A stretch of 64,000 nucleotides of DNA from Sphagnum compactum. Lineage: Eukaryota; Bryophyta; Sphagnopsida; Sphagnales. The notes under the pieces are model-generated. The model did no database searches. It was not told the DNA's origin and saw nothing but the letters and a program-made list of their open reading frames with translations. Shown here one piece after another: positions 10,464 through 21,400 of this stretch. Each line of letters begins with the position of its first letter. Within the stretch, counting starts at the first letter, position 1. Made by a program: the position numbers and the translations under genes. The DNA lies in NCBI GenBank assembly GCA_965153455.1, contig OZ234503.1, forward strand, positions 496,001 to 560,000, given 5' to 3'.

Positions 10464-11414
10464 TGTCGCAACCCTAGCCTTGGCTCGCGACCAAGGCAAG
10501 GGGGTCGCAAGCTTGCGGGCCTATAAGTAGACCCGGGAGTCATACCACATGCTCCCGGGAGTGCAAAGAGTGTGAGGGAGTGAACCCTCACACTCCCAAG
10601 TGAACTCCCATGTTGGGAGTTGGTGAGAGTGGAGTCCCAAAAGGACTCCCAAAACTTCAAAGAGCGTTTTGAGAGGTCAAAACTCAATGGCTTGTTGCGC
10701 TCTTTATATCAATGGAAAGCTCTTGAAGTGTAGATGTCTAAAATGGGCTCGCATTGCTCATTTGGACATCTAAAACACAAGTTATGGCCAAAAGAAGGCC
10801 CGGGAGTCGAATTCCCGGGAGTCCGCCAGTTTTGACTCTCGACCACTAAAAGTCGGGAATCGACCCGAAATACTTGGCTGCAGAAAACGTGCGACATACC
10901 GTTGGAAAGGTCTCGACGAGACCTACAACTTTGCTTCAGACAGCGAGTCGATCGGAGGTCTGCTCCGAAAGTTATGAAGCTTCAAAGTCGCGGGAGTCCC
11001 GAAAATGCGCGATTTCGGGACTCCCACGCGGGAGTCCCGGGAGTCCCGGGACAAAATGGCCATTTGGATGCCACCCCCGCGACGAGTCACAGAGTATACT
11101 ATAGGGAGTAAGGTGGTGGCTTACTCCCGAGCCCGGGGTGTGGTGTGTCAAAGTGAGTCCGAGTTCACCCGTGGTTGTCCCAACACCAAAAGGACCCAGA
11201 ATGAGTTCTAACCACTTTGTGTGGTTTCATGCAGGCCCGTGTGAGTGAGCAAAGCTTGTCAACTCTTCCTAGTCTTTCCCAGGACTTCTAGCACGCCCCT
11301 CTTACCCCCCTTCTAGTGCTGGAAGTCGGGATCGGGCTCCAAGTTCCAACTCCTTCCGCATTGCCATACACCTAGACCTTCGAGTGGGTTTACTAGGAAC
11401 TTGGGAGCGCGACA
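10464..11414 (+). repeat. 5' LTR of element 1 (951 bp)
   Basis: Starts TGTCGCAACCC and ends GGGAGCGCGACA, with the TGTCGC/GCGACA inverted termini. A TATA-like sequence TATACTATA lies at 11095-11103, in a plausible position for a core promoter, and another, TATAAGTA, at 10522-10529. GGGAGTCCC palindromes are dense between 10800 and 11060. Confidence 0.95.
11095..11103 (+). promoter_or_regulatory. Candidate core promoter TATA element in the LTR
   Basis: TATACTATA followed by a GGGAG stretch, conserved in every LTR of the family seen here. No transcript data support it, and TATAAGTA at 10522 is an alternative. Confidence 0.3.
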
Positions 11415-11430
11415 TTTGGTATCAGAGCTC
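11415..11430 (+). promoter_or_regulatory. Primer-binding site of element 1
   Basis: TTTGGTATCAGAGCTC directly after the LTR; TGGTATCAGAGC (11417-11428) is complementary to the 3' end of initiator Met-tRNA. Confidence 0.93.
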
Positions 11431-11453
11431 GATCCACTTCTTGGAGAGTCTCG

Positions 11454-13628
11454 ATGGCACCAAAGAAGACCCGCAAGCTAGTCCAAGAGACCGTGGTGGA
11501 AGAAACCACCCAAGACCTAGATGTTCTTCCCGAACCTATGAGGGAGGAGGAACAAGACCATTCCGAAGATGAGGAAGAGCGTGCTAGCCTTGAGGAGCAT
11601 GAGAATGAAGAGGAACAACCAAATGGAGTCCTCTTCACCCCGGAACAATTGGAGGTCTTACTCAAAATGAATAGGCCCGATTTCACCGAATTGGTTGCGG
11701 CCCTCCAGGGAGGTTCATCAAAAAGTGTGGGATTCAAGCCCGCTAGGCCCGGGAACTTTGATGGGGCCCGGGATCGAAAGGTTGTGGACGCTTCGCTTGC
11801 GGAAATGGAGGACTACCTCCATGCCGCCAAGGTCGGTCGACATTCGGCCGTGGAATTTGCCCAATCATATTTGAAGGGTTATGCCTCCACATGGTGGAGG
11901 ACAATAAGGCAAGAAGAGGGTAAGACCCATGGCTACACATGGGAATTCTTCAAGGAGCGTATTGAGTTGTAATTCATTCCCAAGAATTCCGATTACATTT
12001 CAAGATGCAAGCTTGGTGACCTTGAGAATGGGAGCAATGACAACTTGCGCCAATATGTGAGGGCTTACTCCGAACTCATGCTTGAGATTCGGCATATGCA
12101 TGAGTTAGACCGGGTGTGCCACTTTGTGATGGGACTTCCCACTTGGGCTAAGCGCAAGCTTGAGGAGAATTGGCTCGCTTCATTAACCGAAGCCATCATG
12201 AAAGTGGAAGGCTTCTCGGATGTTGGGCGTGGTGAGAAGTCCGGATTCAAAAGGGATAACAAGTTCCCTCATAAGAAGGCACGCCATGAAGGGGAATGGA
12301 ACCGAGGCCAAGAGACCTCAAAGGGGGAAAAGCCTAAACAACCCCAAGGCTTGGGTTTTAAACCCAAAGGAAATTTTGTCAAGAAGGGGGCTCCTTTCAA
12401 ATGGAGCCAACTCAAGGGAGATGCTAGTGGGAAACCAAAAGGAGTGTGCTTCAATTGTAATGAAGCGGGGCATTATTCCAAGGATTGTCCCAAACCCAAA
12501 TCGGGGAATGGGGCTCCTAAGGTAAGTGCCCTTTCCGCCAACTTAGTCCAAGGTGAATGTAATCGCCTTATTTTCTTAAAAGGGAAAGTTTTTAAGCGGG
12601 AAGTTTTATGTCTTTTGGACACAGGCGCTTCCCACAACTTCATAACCCAAGAAAGTGCCCAAAGAATGGAGCTCCGGTTGGAGGAGCTCAAGGCACCCAT
12701 AGAGGTGCACTTTGCGGATGGGATTCCCCATCCCACCAAGTTGCAAGCAAAAGATGTGCCCCTTCAATTGGGGAATTGGAGAGGTAAGGTGGATTTGCTA
12801 GTTTCCACCTTAGGGGGCATGGATTGCATTTTGGGAATGGAGTTCATCACACGTAACAATGTGCTCATAGAAGGGCACAATAGGTTAATTAGGATCCCAT
12901 CCAAGAATGGGATTGTGCGAGTGAAGGCACATGAAGTGCCTAGTGTGGGTGGGACCACCATCCACTTGATGTTGGGAAAGAACTTGGAAAAAGAATGTGG
13001 GGGAGGCCATAGCATGTTATGTGTGATGCAGGTGTTGGATGAGTTTGAATCAAAGGAGGCCACCAAGGTGGTGAGCCCCCACAAGTGCATCAAGCAACTG
13101 TTAGAGGAATTCCCGGATGTGATGCCCGAAGAGTTGCCCGACGAGTTGCCCCCAAGAAGACAAGTGGACCATGCCATTGAGGTGGTCCCGGGAGCGGCAC
13201 CTCCCGCCAAGGCCCCGTATCGAATGAGTCATGAGGAGTTAAAAGAGCTCAAGGTTCAACTCGAAGAACTCCTCGCGAAGGGATACATCAAGCCTAGCAA
13301 GTCACCATATGGGGCGCCCGTCCTTTTTGTCCACAAGAAGGACGGGACTTTGAGGATGTGCGTAGATTATAGAGCCCTCAACAAGGTGACGGTGAAGAAT
13401 CGGTATCCATTGCCTCGGATTGATGACTTGTTTGATCAGCTTTCGGGAGCCAAAGTGTTTAGTAGGATTGACCTACGTTCTGGGTATTACCAAATTCGAA
13501 TTACACAAGGAGATGAAGAGAAAACCACTTGCCGCACGAGGTATGGTTCCTACGAGTTTTTGGTGATGCCTTTTGGGTTCACCAACGCACCCGCCACATT
13601 TTGCACCTTCATGAATGACATTTTTTGA
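11454..13628 (+). pseudogene. Element 1 gag, protease and first half of reverse transcriptase, with two stops
   Basis: The ATG at 11454 opens an acidic gag N-terminus, then the retrotransposon gag domain around residues 85-220. A zinc knuckle ([14 protein letters not shown]) lies at residue 332 and the protease [11 protein letters not shown] at residue 389. Reverse transcriptase begins after about residue 580 with [17 protein letters not shown] and [13 protein letters not shown]. In-frame stops occur at 11970-11972 (TAA, where element 2 has GAA) and 13626-13628 (TGA; the family normally has Arg here, so CGA to TGA by CpG decay is likely). Both are single substitutions; the frame is the same on either side. 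Confidence 0.93.
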
Positions 13629-15799
13629 GAATGGTTGGATGACTTTGTGGTCGTCTACATAGATGACATCTTGGTTTATAGCAACTCCATGGAGGAGCAT
13701 GCGGAACACCTTCGAAAGGTGTTCCAAAGGTTGAGAGAAAACAAGTTGTATGCCAAGTTTGAGAAGTGCGAGTTTGGAGTTTCGGAGGTGGACTTCCTTG
13801 GGCATAGGATCACCCAAGAAGGTTTGAAAATGGATGACCATAAGGTGAAGGCAATCTTGGATTGGGAACCACCTAGGTTGGTTCCCGCCTTAAGGTCCTT
13901 TTTAGGATTGGCATCCTATTATCGCAAGTTCATCAAGAACTTTGCAAAGATAGCCGCACCTTTGACAAACCTTTTGAAGAAGTCATCCGGAACTTATGAA
14001 TGGGAAGAGGCATGCAATGAGGCCTTTGAAACCTTGAAGGGCATTTTGGTGAAGGCGCCCGTGTTGAAGTTGCCGGATTTTGACAAGGACTTTGAGATCC
14101 ATTCCGATGCGTCCGACTTTGCCATAGGAGGAGTCCTAGTGCAAGATGGAAGGCCGGTGACATTTGAAAGCAAGAAGCTAAGTGAGACGGAGCGAAGGTG
14201 GCCGACCCATGAGAAGGAAATGTGGGCCGTCATCCATTGTCTCAAGACTTGGGGCCATTACATAGGCTCCAAGGACGTGGTTGTGTGGACCGACAATGTC
14301 ACCTTGAAGTACTTTGCAACTCAACCAAAGTTGTCATCAAAGCAAGTGAGATGGCAAGACACATTGGCTTTGTTCAATGTGGACATTCGGCATAAGCCCG
14401 GGAAGGAAAATGTGGTGCCGGATGCATTGAGTCGGAAACACCAACTCAAAGTGGTGTATGTGGGGGAAACAAAGTTCCAAAAGGATGTTCGACTTGGGAG
14501 CCGCCGGGACGAATTTACCAAGGAAAGGAAGCAAGACATTCAAAAGGGGATCAAGTCCCACTTCCACTTGCGAGATGGACTTTTGTGGTATAAGCAAAAT
14601 CGGCTCTATGTTCCAAAAGGGAGGCTAAGAGATGTGCTTTTGAAGGAATGCCATGATGGGCCCCTTGCGGGTCACGGTGGTGCAAAGCGCACCACCACAT
14701 TCCTCAAGAAGTCCTATTATTGGCCCAACTTGAAGGAGGGTGCGGAGGAATACGTGAAGACTTGCTTGACTTGCCAACAAAACCGGGCACTCAATAAAAA
14801 GCAAGCGGGATTGTTGCGACCATTACCCATTCCGGAAGGGCCGTGGGAAAGTGTCTCCATGGATTTCATGGTGAGTTTGCCACCATCAAAGGGGTTTGAT
14901 GCGATCATGGTGGTGGTGGATCGGTTTAGCAAGATGGCACATTTCATTCCTACCAAAGATAGTGCCATGGCCCAAGAGACGGGAAGGTTGTTCTTCACCC
15001 ACGTGTTCAAGCATCATGGCCTCCCAAAGGACATTGTGTCGGACCGAGACCCCAAGTTCACAAGCAAGTTTTGGAGAGCCTTGTGGAAGCGCATGGGGTC
15101 CGAACTCAAGATGAGCACTTCCTTTTGGCCCCAAACGGATGGACAAACCGAGAGGGTGAACTTGGTGATCCAACAATTCTTAAAGAATTATGTGGCGGCG
15201 GATCAACAAGATTGGGTGGACCATTTGGAGTTGGCCGAATTTTGTTACAACAATTCGGAGCATTCGGCAACAGGGGCCACCCCATTTCAAATGGTGACGG
15301 GCAAGTCACCAATTGTGCCCACAACTTGGGTTGGGCAACCCCCAAGTGATGCAAGTGAGGAAGTGCCCATGGTCACACAACTTGATGAAGAAAGGCGGCG
15401 CTTGTGGGAGATGGCCAAGGCCAATCTTGAGAAGGCGCATAAAAGGTACAAGAGTTTCGCGGACAAGTCTCGTCGAGAGGTGAATTTTGAAGAAGGGGAT
15501 GAAGTATGGTTGAACATCAAGAACTTCCGGTTGCCCGAAGGATTGAGCCATAAGTTCTTGGGCCCATATGCGGGTCCATTCAAAGTGTTGGAAAAGAAAT
15601 TTCCCGACACTTACAAATTAGAACTACCGGAAAATCTTAAGGTTCATCCCATATTTCATGTTTCGCTTTTGAAGCCGGTCGCCCGTGATGCCTCAAGGCC
15701 TGATCGAGAGCACAACTCAAGGCCCCCTCCAGACTTGGTTCACAATGAACCCGAGTTTGAACGTGCTCAAGTCAAGGCAATTAAGGGGGCGAGAGCGGG
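13629..15799 (+). pseudogene. Element 1 reverse transcriptase (rest), RNase H and integrase
   Basis: The frame continues directly from the TGA codon: [18 protein letters not shown] holds the catalytic YIDD at 13656. RNase H follows ([14 protein letters not shown] near 14100, WTDN near 14290). Integrase has its zinc-binding part ([16 protein letters not shown]), then the catalytic core with [19 protein letters not shown] and DGQTERVN, and the C-terminal [11 protein letters not shown]. RNase H removes template RNA and integrase inserts the cDNA in the nucleus. At 15785-15789 a run of five G puts the downstream chromodomain out of frame by one base. The solo LTR begins at 15800. Confidence 0.94.
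15795..15799 (+). repeat. Target-site duplication of the solo LTR, left
   Basis: GCGGG, repeated exactly at 16809-16813 on the other side of the LTR. Five base pairs is the normal gypsy duplication length. Confidence 0.95.
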
Positions 15800-16808
15800 T
15801 GACGCACTCCCAAGTTCCTAGTGGACCCACTTGAGGGTCCAAGTATGTGGCAATGCGGAAGGAGTTGGAACTTGGAGCACGCTCCCGACTTCTAGCACTA
15901 GGGGGGGTGAGAGGGGTGTGCTAGAAGTCCCGGGATAGACTAGGAAGAATTGACAAGCTTATTCACTCACACGGGCCTGCACACAACCCACACAAAGTGG
16001 TTAGTGCATAGTTGGAGCACCTTTGGTGCTAGGAAGAGCCACGGGCAACACGGACACACAAGACTCACCACGGCCCGGACTTGGGGGAAGCCACCACCTT
16101 CCCCCTTATAGTATACTCTGCAGCTCTCCACGGAGGCTACATCCAAATGCCTATTTTTCCCGGGACTCCCGCGTGGGAGTCCCGAAATCGCGCCAAATGC
16201 GACTCCCGCGACTTTGGAGCCCCATAACTTTGCGAGCAGACCTCGGATCGCGATGCGGTCTGAAGCAAAGTTGTAGCTCTCGTCGAGAGCTTTCCAACGA
16301 TATGTGGCACGTCCTCTGCAGCCTAGTATTTCGGGTCGATTCCCGACTTTTAGTGGTCGGGAGTCAAAACTGGCAGACTCCCGGGAATTCGACTCCCGAT
16401 CCTTCTTTTGGCCATAACTTGTGTTTCAGATGTCCAAATGAGCTATGCGAGCCCATTTTTGATATCTACGCTTCAAGAGCTTTCCAATGATATAAAGAAC
16501 GCCACAAGACATTGAGGTTTGACACCTGCAATTGCTCTCTGAAGTTTCGGGAGTCCACCGGGACTCCATCTCCCCAAAGTGGGAGTTGCCTTGGGAGTGT
16601 GAGTGTTCACTCCCTCACACTCCCTCACACTTTCTTACACTCCCGGGAGTGTGATGTGACTCCCGGGCTTTCTCTTGCCTTGGCTCCCGGGCTTCCTCTT
16701 GGTTTAACTCCCGAGCAACCTCTTGGTTTAACTCCCGGGTTTCCTCTTGACCCGCAACCTTATAACCCCTTTGCCTTTGGTCCCGGGCCCAAAGCTAGGG
16801 TTGCGACA
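15800..16808 (-). mobile_element. Solo LTR inserted in reverse orientation in the chromodomain region
   Basis: TGACGC at 15800 to GCGACA at 16808, 1009 bp, almost identical to the 5' LTR of element 2, including the 24-bp minisatellite. No internal element sequence is attached, and both sides carry GCGGG, so this is the product of LTR-LTR recombination of a full insertion. It splits the end of element 1 pol. Confidence 0.96.
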
Positions 16809-16950
16809 GCGGGAGTACTTGGTCAAGTGGAAAGGTTACCATCCCATAGAGGCATCTTGGGTGAATGAGTCTGATATGGAACATGCCCAAGAAGCCATAG
16901 AAGAATTCCACAATAGACCGGCAAAGAGGCAAAGGAAACATAGAGCATGA
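16809..16950 (+). pseudogene. Element 1 chromodomain, separated from integrase by the solo LTR
   Basis: After the duplicated GCGGG the sequence reads REYLVKWKGYHPIEASWV and ends with a basic tail (RPAKRQRKHRA) and a stop at 16948-16950. The LVKWKGY and SWV residues are the chromodomain core, which in chromoviruses steers integration to modified chromatin. Without the solo LTR it would join the integrase C-terminus, but one base out of frame. Confidence 0.9.
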
Positions 16951-17747
16951 TGAGGACATCACCTTTTTTTTAGTGGGGCGGAAAGTTACACAAATGTACC
17001 ACATCAAGTTGCAAGTGAAATAAAGGCTAAATTTTAAAACTTCCAAGAGATTGCATCACAAACATAAGTGAGTATGATAGAAAAGGGGTTGTCAAATGGC
17101 ATGGACAAATGGAACTCTCTTGCGTAAGCCCAAATCAAAATCGGACTCTTACTTGGGGCTAAGAGAAATCTTGGTCCCAAAAGAGGAGGCAAGCAAGGTG
17201 AGCTTGCGGGGACGTGCACATGCCCAAAGTGCATCCCGAAGGGTTGGTTGGTAGTGGCGGCCAACGCGGGAAGTCATGACCCCGTTCGCGTACTATAATC
17301 GCGTAGCTTGGGACTTAGGCCTTTGCAAAGCCTAAACGTTGCTTCTCGTACCTTGATAGGCATACCTTTTTGTTAAGGCTTGGTTGTTATGACCGAGGCG
17401 CGAGACTGGGAAAGGAGTCATGTTAAGTAGCTTAGGTCAAGATTAGACTTGACTTGAGTTCCTCATGAGGGGAAAGATGGAAAGTGCTTCCCAAATGAGG
17501 GCTTCGTCAATTAGGCTAGTTTAGGTCTTTTGACGAAGCATTGGAAGAGGGTTTTTTTTATGAGACCCTCTTGGACTTGTCAAGAGAGTGTTGGAAGCTT
17601 GGGGACGCCTAAGTTAGCTTGAGACAAGGTCCAAGCCGCAAGGAGTCGGCATTCGATGGCCAAGAATCCAAAGAAAAGCAATTGCATTGAAGAAATAAAT
17701 TCTAAGTGTCAATGAGGACATTGAACTCTTCTTCTAGTCGGGGAGAG
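16951..17747 (+). other. Element 1 3' untranslated part with polypurine tract
   Basis: About 800 bp with no sustained coding frame. The last bases before the LTR, CGGGGAGAG (17739-17747), are purine-rich and probably prime plus-strand synthesis. Confidence 0.75.
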
Positions 17748-18376
17748 TGTCGCAACCCTAGCCTTGGCTCGCGACCAAGGCAAGGGGGTCGCAAGTGTGC
17801 GGGCCTATAAGTAGACCCGGGAGTCATACCACATGCTCCCGGGAGTGCAAAGAGTGTGAGGGAGTGAACCCTCACACTCCCAAGTGAACTCCCATGTTGG
17901 GAGTTGGTGAGAGTGGAGTCCCAAAAGGACTCCCGAAACTTCAAAGAGCGTTTTGAGAGGTCAAAACTCAATGTCTTGTTGCGCTCTTTATATCAATGAA
18001 AAGCTCTTGAAGTGTAGATGTCTAAAATGGGCTCGCATTGCTCATTTGGACATCTGAAACACAAGTTATGGCCAAAAGAAGGCCCGGGAGTCGAACTCCC
18101 GGGAGTCCGCCAGTTTTGACTCCCGACCACTAAAAGTCGGGAATCGACCCGAAATACTTGGCTGCAGAAAACGTGCGACATACCGTTGGAAAGGTCTCGA
18201 CGAGACCTACAACTTTGCTTCAGACAGCGAGTCGATCGGAGGTCTGCTCCGAAAGTTATGAAGCTTCAAAGTCGCGGGAGTCCCGAAAATGCGCGATTTC
18301 GGGACTCCCACGCGGGAGTCCCGGGAGTCCCGGGACAAAATGGCCATTTGGATGCCACCCCCGCGACGAGTCACAG
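17748..18376 (+). repeat. 3' LTR of element 1, first part
   Basis: Matches 10464-11092 of the 5' LTR closely up to GCGACGAGTCACAG (18363-18376), then breaks into LINE sequence. The remainder resumes at 25749. Confidence 0.95.
18363..18376 (+). repeat. Target-site duplication of the LINE, left copy
   Basis: GCGACGAGTCACAG, present once in the uninterrupted 5' LTR and again at 25749-25762 on the far side of the LINE. Confidence 0.95.
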
Positions 18377-18412
18377 GGTGAACCCCTTGCGGGGAGGGAG
18401 GCATCAGCCCCT
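18377..18412 (-). promoter_or_regulatory. LINE 3' end with GNRA-type hairpin
   Basis: On the RNA strand CCCC-GCAA-GGGG (18394-18383) can fold into a four-pair stem closed by a GCAA tetraloop, followed by UUCACC and the insertion junction. In stringent LINEs the reverse transcriptase recognises such a 3' hairpin; that function here is inference. Confidence 0.6.
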
Positions 18413-21400
18413 TCAGTCATTAGAGAAATTAAGAAAGTACAAAGGGGGGAGCAAGCGCCACGAGATCGCAGCCCCGCCCTCCCCAAAGATCCGGCCGTGA
18501 AGCCACTCGGCCTTAAAGGCCTGCTCAATGTTTAACTGCTTAACCTGGCTCCTATTCTGCCTAGAAGATCTAATGGCCTTCCAGGTGGCCATGCCCACCT
18601 CGGCCATGGCTTCCCAGGACTGGAGCAGGACCCTTTTGAGGGAGTACTGCCCGTCGAAATGCTTGCGGCATCTTTCGGACCAGAGGTAGTAGAGAAGAAA
18701 GCTTCTGAGAATGTCCAGCGGTTGGCGTCTGTAAGAGAAGCCGCCCGTGTGGTAACGTTGGAGGTCCGGGGGGTCGTCTTCCTCTTCGAAGACCGCTTCC
18801 CCGAGAAGGATGAAGGGCCAGGTGATGGAGAGGCGGTTGGGCGCCTCCCATTCATCCCAAGTGCGGCGGAAGGCATTCCAGGTCTTTTGGGCGGGGATGC
18901 ACTCCATGAGGCAGTGCTGGGCAGACTCAGAAAGACCCTGGTCGCAGCCTTTGCAGGTGGCTTGGAGTCCCATGGTTTGGAGCCACGTGCCCACCGGGAG
19001 CCCTCTGTTGAGGGTCAGCCAGATGAGGGCTCCCACTTTGCGTGGACGGGCGTTGTGCCAGATCCTAGCAATGATCTGAGCGGTCGTGGAGTTCCGGAGG
19101 CTCAGCCTTTGTATGAATTCGATAATTTCGGGGGGGCGGTGAGGTTTTCTTGCGTTTTGGTAGCCCCTCTTGGATGAGTAACCGAAGAAAGGAGCGTCTC
19201 CCATGTTGCGCGTTTGCTGCCAGTGCCAGTCTCCCGGGTCCCATTGGAGGTCGGAGATAAATCCGGATCCAAGAATCCAGTAAAGGAGGGGTTTCTTACC
19301 TGGGGGGGGGAGGTCCTTTGCGAGTCTGAGGGTTGTACGGTGGTTGTCCTGAGCGAGTACCCTGACAGGTTCGTACCCCTCCAAGGGGATGGTGATGGTG
19401 CAGGATCCGGTGGCTTGGATGCGGCCCGTGTGGGAGGTTCTCCTGAATTCTGACACGTTGGCGGTGCTTTGGGTTGTCCCCACGACTTGGTAGACCCATT
19501 CCGGTGGGCCGATTTGCCCGGGTTCCTTCTTGCTAATCCATTCTCCTGCTGAGGGGATGTTGTTGGAGGTAGCCGGGTCCCATGGTATGCTCGCAATTAT
19601 GAGGTCTCTATTCCGCCTGTTGCTTGGGTGGAAGTTGACCCCTAGGGCGGGGAGGCCTTTCCACTCCTTTTCCTCAAAATCCCAGAAATCCCTGACTCTT
19701 GAGTATCCGGCGTTCGCAAGGGAGTTTCCTTCGCTCTTGCCGCTGAGACCCAGGGGCTTGCCTTCTTGATTCACAATAAGAGGGTTCCCAAAGACCGGTT
19801 GTCTGAGGGTCTCAGTTGAGTTGGTTGGTTCTGATTTGCAGAGCCCCGGCCTCACACTCATCCAAGCGTGGAGGATGCTCTTCCACAGGGAGGTGGGAGG
19901 TCTTTTGAGTTTTGTGGCAGTAAACATCCAGTTGATGTCCTGCGTGGAGGGGCCCAGGCCGTGGACCGGGAGTCTTACTTGATTGGCCCTATGTCTCAGA
20001 AGCTCTTTCCATGGCTCTCCACCTGGCTCTAGGCCCCTAATGAAGAGTTTTGCTAAGAGAGCTTCGGACTGGACCTTTGGGTCAATGATTCCCAGTCCTC
20101 CCTGGTCAGTGGGAAGGACCAAGGTTTCCCATTTGACTTTAGCCCTGGCGTTGGAAGCTTTCCCGCTCCAGATAAAATTCCTCACGATCCCTCGAATCTG
20201 GCTGCACATGGCCAGGTTCGGGTTCCAGGCCGCCGCCATGTACCACATGGAGGCAAGAAGGACTTGATTCGCTACGAGTATTCTCCCTGCCAGGGAGAGT
20301 CGACAGGTGCTCCAATTGATTAGTTTGCCCTTGAGGGCCGTGACCATTTTGCTGAAGTTGGCTTCGGGGGGGAGGTGGAATCCGACTTGGATTCCCAGGT
20401 ACCTCACCCCTTTGCCTTCCGGGACCCACTGGAGGCCCACTTCCTGGCCCCACTCCCAATCTTTTTCCCTTTTGCTGGCCCAGATCGCGGCTGTTTTATT
20501 CCAATTGACTTTCGCTCCGGAAGCTTTGCAGAATATATCTAGGACCCTCTGGGTTCTTTCCATATTTTCGCGCGTGCCTTGGAGGTAGAGCGCTGTGTCA
20601 TCGGCGAAAGTTTGGTCCCTGATCTTCCTTCCTCCCGGGAGGGTTAGGCCTTCCACGCCAAAGCGGGGGTCGTCCAACATATGCCCTAGGACGTCCGTCG
20701 CCAGGATGAAAAGGTATGGTGAGAGGGGGCAGCCTTGCCTCACCGATCTGGCGAGAGGGAAGGCGCTCCCCTCTACTCCATTTAGCTTGATGGTCGACGA
20801 GGCCGAGGTGTAGAGGGAGCTCACCCAACGGATCCATTTCGGGCAGAAGCCGAGCTTTGCCAGAGCTTCAAAGAGGAAGCTCCACTCGATTCTGTCAAAG
20901 GCCTTTTCGAAGTCTAGAAGCAAGAGGACTAAGTTCTGATTGCTTTCTTCAGCCCATTTTTGGGCTTCTTGTGCCAGAAAGGTGTTATCGAGAATGCTCC
21001 GGCCCTCGACAAAGCCCGTCTGGCTGGGTCTGATCACATTCGGGAGGAGGTCTTGTAGTCTCCTGGCCAATGTTTTGGCGAGGATCTTGTATAGACTCCC
21101 CAAGAGCGTGATCGGTCGCCAGTTTCCTATCTTGGCATGGTCTCCGGATTTGGGGATCAGCGTAATGAGACCTTTGTTGGTCCATCCTGATGTCTCCCCT
21201 CTTCTGAGCATTGCCGAGAAAGCCTGAAGCAGGGTCGGGGAGATCTCTTCTATTAGCTCCTGAAAAATTCCGTCGGGATGCCATCGCATCCCGGCGCTTT
21301 TTCCTTCGGCATTGCCGCGATGGCCTCCTTGATTTCCTTCAGTGTGAGCTCCTTTGTTAGCTCGTCATTTGCCACGTTGGAAACCCGGGTCGGGGTGCTA

